From: Cherax quadricarinatus
Taxonomy: Eukaryota > Arthropoda > Malacostraca > Decapoda > Parastacidae
Length of the DNA stretch: 64,000 nt
Direction of reading: 5' to 3'
Assembly: GCF_038502225.1 (NCBI RefSeq)
Contig: NC_091300.1
Span: 50,341,912-50,405,911, forward strand
The position numbers and the translations under genes were made by a program. The notes beneath the pieces are model-generated. The model saw only the letters and a list, made by a program, of their open reading frames with translations, did not search any database and was not told where the DNA came from. Below are positions 59,744 to 64,000 of the stretch, in pieces; the first letter of the stretch is position 1, and each line of letters starts with the position of its first letter.

Positions 59744-61240
59744 ATGGTCCTCAGACAAATAGAGAAACTAAAACCTAACAAATCCCCAGGTCCTGATGAA
59801 CTGTTTGCAAGGGTGTTAAAGGAATGTAAAGAGGAACTTAGCATACCTTTGGCTAATCTTTTTAACATATCACTACAAACTGGCATAGTGCCTGATAAGA
59901 GTAAAACGGCAAATGTAATACCTATTTACAAGGCAGGTGACAGGTCCTTGGCTTCGAACTATAGACTAATAAGCCTTACCTCCATAGTGGGAAAATTTAT
60001 GGAATCAATAACTGCCGAAGCAATTCATAGCCATCTTGATAGGCACTGATTGATTAATGAATCTCAACACGGTTTTACAAAGGGGCGTTTCTGTCTTACA
60101 AATTTACTAACTTGTGTCACTAAGGTGTTTGAGGAGGTAGATCATGGTAATGAATATGATATTGTGTATATGGACTTCAGTAAGTCTTTCGATAGAGTTC
60201 CACACCAGAGGCTATTGAGGAAACTTAAGGCACATGGAATAAGAGGAGAATATTTTTCCTGGGTAGAGGCATGGCTGACAAATAGGCAGCAGAGAGTTTG
60301 CATAAATGGGGAGAAATCAGAATGGGGGCACGTCACAGGCGGAGTTCCTCAGGGGTCAGTGTTGGGCCCGTTGTTGTTCACAATTTACATAAACGACATA
60401 GATGAGCGAATAAATAGAGACGTAAGCAAATTTGCTGATGACACCAAAATAGGCCGTCCAATTCATTCTAATGAGGACACTAGAGCACTCCAGGATGATT
60501 TAAATAGACTGATGCAATGGTCGGAGAAGTGGCAAATGCAGTTTAATATTGACAAATGCAAAGTTATAAATGTTGGACAAGTAAATAGCCATGCCACATA
60601 TAAACTAAATAATGTAGATCTTAATACTACTGATAGCGAAAAGAATTTAGGAGTTCTGGTTAGCAGTAATCTAAAACCAAAACAACAGTGCATTAATGTT
60701 CGCAATAAAGCTAACAGAATTCTTGGCTTCGTATCTAGAAGTATAAATAATAAAAGTCCTCAGGTTGTTCTTCAACTTTATACATCCTTGGTTAGGCCTC
60801 ATTTAGACTATGCTGCTCAGTTCTGGTCACCGTATTACAGAATGGATATAAATGCTCTGGATAACGTACAGAGGAGGATGACAAAGATGATCCCATGTAT
60901 CAGAAATCTTCCCCATGAGGATAGACTGAGGGACCTGAATCTGCACTCTCTCGAAAGGAGCAGAGTTAGGGGGGATATGATCGAGGTGTATAAATGGAAA
61001 AAAGGAATAAATAAAGGGAATGTAAATAGCGTGCTGAAAATTTCCAGCCAAGACAGGACTCGCAGCAACAGTTTCAAGTTGGAAAAATTCAGATTCAGGA
61101 AGGATATAGGAAAGCACTTGATTTGGTCATAGAATTGTGGATGAGTGGAGCAAACTCCCGAGTACAGTTATTCAAGCTAAAACGTTGTGTAGTTTTAAAA
61201 ATAGGTTAGATAAATACGTGAGAGGGTGTGGGTGGGTGTG
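59744..61240 (+). pseudogene. CR1-B ORF2 reverse transcriptase
   Basis: Frame 59744-61132 has one TGA at 60047-60049. Blocks: LKPNKSPGPDELFARVLKEC, ANVIPIYKAGDRSLASNYRL, QHGFTKGRFCLTNLLTC, IVYMDFSKSFDRVPHQRLL (motif A), GGVPQGSVLGPLLFTIYIND (motif B), SKFADDTKIG (motif C), KCKVINVGQ and LVRPHLDYAAQFWSPYY. At about 61115 a one-base loss shifts the frame; the C-terminus goes on with HRIVDEW. Apart from these changes, the RT reads well. Confidence 0.86.
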
Positions 61241-61314
61241 AGTTGGACCTGACTAGCTTATGCTGCTGAGTCTGGTGCAGTGCTCCATCCTTGAATGTAG
61301 GTGACCAGACTGGG

Positions 61315-61400
61315 TGGGTCATTGGGCTAATCCGGGGGGGGTCATAGGGCTAATCCGGGGGGGTCATTGGGCTAATCCGGGGGGGGCATTGACCTGCTCC
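61315..61400. repeat. Short tandem repeat in CR1-B 3' UTR
   Basis: Three copies of a unit of about 27 bp, GGTCATTGGGCTAATCCGGG with a variable G run. Copy B2 does not show this array, so it expanded in B1. Confidence 0.85.
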
Positions 61401-61504
61401 GCATGGGTCAGTAGGCCTGTTGCAGTGTTCCTTCTTTCTTATGTTTTTATATTCTAATTTCAGCCTCCTCCTCTTTGAATACCCACCTTCAACAACAGTC
61501 TATA

Positions 61505-61612
61505 TAGCAATGAAATCACGGAACAAGTGATTTTAAACCATTTACCAAACTGTAGCAGGCCAGGAATCGACCATACGAACCTTGTTCCGCCTCCAGAGAC
61601 AGCACAGTATAC
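61505..61612 (-). mobile_element. Single arm of tRNA-headed repeat (second family)
   Basis: AAATCACGGAACAAGTGATT, AATCGACCATACGAACCTTG and CCTCCAGAGACAGCAC match the left arm of 50112-50345 and 57128-57265. It is truncated at ATACATAGATAG. Confidence 0.75.
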
Positions 61613-61621
61613 ATAGATAGA

Positions 61622-62580
61622 TAGAGTGAACTTTAAACTTCCATTTTTAGATGTTCNNNNNNNNNNNNNNNNNNNNNNNNNNNNNNNNNNNNNNNNNNNN
61701 NNNNNNNNNNNNNNNNNNNNNNNNNNNNNNNNNNNNNNNNNNNNNNNNNNNNNNNNGATGTTCTGATCCACAGGGTTGATAGAATGTTTAAGTTTACAGT
61801 ATATAGGCAGGCCACGAACGTGTGTTCATATATTCACTATTACTCCGACCTTGAAACTAGGAAAAGAAGTATCTTTCTCACTATGTTTTTGAGAGTTTAC
61901 AGAGTGTGTAGCCCTGAGTTTATTGATGAGGATATTAGGAAAATCTTTAATATTGCTTCGAAGCTATGTTACCCTAAGGAATTTGTATAAACTGCTTTGC
62001 TGGCAGCCAGAAAAATTTATCGTAGGACTGAACCGACAATAACTCCACATAAGAAAAATGTGGTTGGTTTTGCCATACAATGAGACTTATCAGTCCTGCC
62101 AAATATCCTGAAGAGATTCAATATACAAATTGTTTTTAAGAATTCACTAACTATTTAAGAGTATGTTGATCAAGAACTCCCAGCAACACTGTGTAGGTGG
62201 TGTGTACAACATTGTGTGCCGAGCTGCAACTCCCCTTATGTGAGACAGACTCCCAAACATCTAGATAATAGAATAACACAACATTAGTATTCAATAAGGA
62301 AGACTCAAGAATCAAATGCAATATTTTACCACACACAAGTATGCAATAATCCTGCTAAGTGGTTGAATGCCAGAATCATAGTTCCGTGTGGTTTTTGGCT
62401 GGAAAGAAATTTTCTAGACTCGGCAATTATGAAATATGATAAACATTCATTATATAATTGTAACTGCAGGTTATTCAAGCTCGATTCGTTTATAATTGAG
62501 GTTATTGTTCATAACCTAAAACCGTATTCATGCACAAATGTTCTAGATTGTCTTATGTGCAAGGGTTCCACTCCAAGGAA
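61622..62580 (+). pseudogene. Penelope-like element C-terminal part (with N gap)
   Basis: Before the gap the frame reads the RT end (KLPFLDV); after it come MFKFTVYRQATNVCSYIHYY, SIFLTMFLRVYRVCSPEF and EDIRKIFN (61784-61990), then GGVYNIVC near 62198 and PYVRQTPKHLDNRITQH (GIY-YIG-like, with YVRQT for YIGQT), and ESNAIFYHTQVC. Frameshifts and stops are present. The C-terminal tail reads HSLYNCNCRLFKLDSFI. It is related to 53105-54250. Confidence 0.78.
61657..61756. other. 100-N assembly gap
   Basis: Exactly 100 Ns. The base string GATGTTC lies on both edges of the gap, and Penelope coding sequence continues across if one copy is counted. Confidence 0.99.
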
Positions 62581-62776
62581 TTAGGGCATGTTTTTTCCTG
62601 CTAGCCTGGGCTCGACCAGCATATGCCTAAGAGTGTGGCGGGATGGATAAATTACAGTTGTCTACCATTAGATGTCCGCTTTAGGTTTAATGCGAGAGGG
62701 ATGATACGGTGTTTACCTACCTGGAGTCTACCTGGAGCCTACCTGAAATTTATGTGTCTTCCGAAGATCCGTTTTC
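62581..62776. other. Short stretch with CR1-type tail repeat
   Basis: At 62720-62755 TACCTGGAG-like units occur three times, similar to the inverted terminal repeat (CTCCAGGT) of the element nested in BEL gag. Otherwise nothing was recognised. Confidence 0.4.
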
Positions 62777-64000
62777 CTTTTAAGAACATAAGAACATAAG
62801 AACGAAGGAACACTGCAGAAGGCCTACTGGCCCATGCGAGGCAGGTCCAAGTCTCCTACCGGCTTAAGCCAATGCACCCAACCTAGTCAGGTCAGGTCAC
62901 ATTGACTTAAGGGAGGAACACGGCAACCGACCTGGTAGCACAAGCTATCAGGTCTAACTCACACCCACCCACATCCACTCATGTATTTATCCAACCTATT
63001 TTTAAAGCTACACAACGTTCTGGCCTCTATAACGGTACTTGGGAGTTTGTTCCACTCATCCACAACTCTATTACCAAACCAGTACTTTCCTATATCCTTC
63101 CTGAATCTGAATTTTTCCAACTTAAAACCATTGCTGCGAGTCCTGTCTAGGCTAGATATTTTCAGCACACTATTTACATCCCCTTTATTTATTCCTGTCT
63201 TCCATTTATACACCTCAATCATATCCCCCCTAATTCTACGTCTTTCTAGAGAGTGCAGATTCAGGGCCCTTAGTCTATCCTCATAGGGAAGGTTTCTGAT
63301 ACATGGGATCAACTTTGTCATCCTCCTTTGTACATTTTCCAGAGAATTTATATCCATTCTGTAATAAGGTGACCAAAACTGTGCAGCATAATCTAAATGA
63401 GGCCTAACCAAGGATGTATAGAGTTGAAGAACAACCTGAGGACTCCTATTATTTATGCTTCTTGATATGAAGCCAAGGATTCTATTAGCTTTATTGCGAA
63501 CACTTATGCACTGTTGTCTTGGTTTCAGATTACTGCTAACCAGAACTCCTAAATCTTTTTCGCAATCCGTAATATTAAGATCTACATTATTTAGTTTATA
63601 TGTGGCATGGTTATTGTCCTGTCCAACATTTAGAACTTTGCATTTGTCTATATTAAACTGCATCTGCCACTTCTCCGACCACTGCATCAGTCTATTCAAA
63701 TCTTCCTGGAGTGCTCGAATGTCCTCGTCAGAATGAATTCGACGGCCTATTTTGGTGTCATCGGCAAACTTGCCGATGTCGCTCTTTATGCCCTGATCTA
63801 TGTCGTTTATGTAGATTGTGAACAGCAGGGGGCCCAACACTGACCCCTGTGGAACACCGCTCGTGACACTTCCCCACTCTGATTTCTCCCCATTTATGCA
63901 AACTCTCTGCTGCCTATTTGTCAACCATGCCTCTATCCAGGAAAAAATTTCTCCTCCTATTCCATGTGCTTTAATTTTCCTCAATAGTCTCTGATGTGGG
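62777..64000 (-). mobile_element. CR1-B copy B2, runs off the window
   Basis: Minus-strand CR1-B with complete 3' end: the 3' UTR (GGCCAGTAGGCCTTCTGCAG on minus) and terminal tandem TTATGTTC octamers (plus-strand GAACATAAGAACATAAGAAC, 62783-62802). RT is open up to the window edge; the rest lies beyond 64000. Confidence 0.9.
62959..64000 (-). CDS. CR1-B reverse transcriptase, open in window (partial)
   Basis: Open without a stop from the window edge to TAA/TAG near 62959. Contains HGIGGEIFSWIEAWLTNRQQ, TSGVPQGSVLGPLLFTIYIN (motif B), GKFADDTKIGRRI (motif C), KCKVLNVGQ, LVRPHLDYAAQFWSPYYRMD, RRRIRGDMIEVYKW and NRVVDEWNKLPSTVIEA, ending GCGWV. It has the full C-terminus that copy B1 lost to a frameshift. 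RT motif A and the endonuclease lie outside the window, so whether the element is intact is unknown. It looks younger than B1. Confidence 0.85.
   Translation of the reverse strand, partial: PHQRLLRKIKAHGIGGEIFSWIEAWLTNRQQRVCINGEKSEWGSVTSGVPQGSVLGPLLFTIYINDIDQGIKSDIGKFADDTKIGRRIHSDEDIRALQEDLNRLMQWSEKWQMQFNIDKCKVLNVGQDNNHATYKLNNVDLNITDCEKDLGVLVSSNLKPRQQCISVRNKANRILGFISRSINNRSPQVVLQLYTSLVRPHLDYAAQFWSPYYRMDINSLENVQRRMTKLIPCIRNLPYEDRLRALNLHSLERRRIRGDMIEVYKWKTGINKGDVNSVLKISSLDRTRSNGFKLEKFRFRKDIGKYWFGNRVVDEWNKLPSTVIEARTLCSFKNRLDKYMSGCGWV

Larger units (their letters stand above)
57266..61445 (+). mobile_element. CR1-B non-LTR retrotransposon, nearly full length (copy B1)
   Basis: 5' UTR, ORF1 with an esterase-type domain (57417-58220), ORF2 with AP-like endonuclease and RT (58268 to about 61230), and a 3' UTR containing a short tandem repeat and ending CTTCTTTCTTATGTTTTTAT. 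Copy B2 ends with repeated TTATGTTC octamers. Octamer-type terminal repeats and an ORF1 esterase are both known features of the CR1 clade. ORF2 has many stops, so the copy is dead. Confidence 0.88.

Overview
This is nuclear DNA from an animal, most likely a decapod crustacean (crayfish, lobster or relative). That reading rests on the mix of CR1-type and RTE-type non-LTR retrotransposons, BEL/Pao LTR elements, Penelope-like elements with GIY-YIG endonucleases, tRNA-headed repeats and very long AC and TA dinucleotide tracts. The species is inferred, not proven. I see no bacterial genes, operons, CRISPR arrays or rRNA genes.

Only one stretch looks like host coding sequence: a 150-bp exon on the minus strand at 25257-25406. 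It encodes the start of the first catalytic domain of a membrane adenylyl cyclase, closest to the calcium/calmodulin-regulated ADCY8 type. It has good splice sites and no companion exon in the window, so most or all of the 64 kb is probably intron of this gene, filled with transposons.

Layout. 1-6.7 kb: plus-strand copies of a CR1-like family (called CR1-A here), one split by a non-autonomous LTR-like element (3202-6024) that carries a 17-bp minisatellite and four perfect TGACGTCA octamers. 6.7-9.6 kb: a Penelope-like fragment and two minisatellites, both with 33-bp units. 9.8-14.5 kb: minus-strand CR1-A copies joined head to tail through AC/GT tracts. 14.5-23.4 kb: a BEL/Pao element with LTRs, gag/protease, RT-RNase H and integrase, broken by stops and a frameshift, with another CR1-like fragment nested in gag. 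23.4-28.4 kb: more CR1-A copies, a palindromic MITE and the host exon. 28.4-30.6 kb: a Penelope-like element. 30.8-36.2 kb: RTE copies. 36.2-46.4 kb: remnants of a second BEL/Pao family, a nearly intact RTE (39.4-43.0 kb) and a degenerate 36-bp satellite. 46.4-57.3 kb: old RTE pieces, a 15-bp minisatellite, Penelope tails and four tRNA-headed palindromes (a fifth lies near 35 kb), most of them bordered by TA tracts. 57.3-64 kb: a nearly full-length second CR1 family (CR1-B) with an esterase-type ORF1, a Penelope-like fragment, and a CR1-B copy with open RT frame that runs off the window.

Two patterns organise the window. CR1-A copies repeatedly abut AC tracts, share orientation with the tract, and include two insertions of only 41-49 bp lying wholly inside AC tracts, which fits insertion primed at AC repeats. 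Several tRNA-headed repeats occur as head-to-head inverted pairs with their 3' ends facing outward into dinucleotide tracts. Two 100-N gaps have identical bases on both edges and are probably not real gaps.
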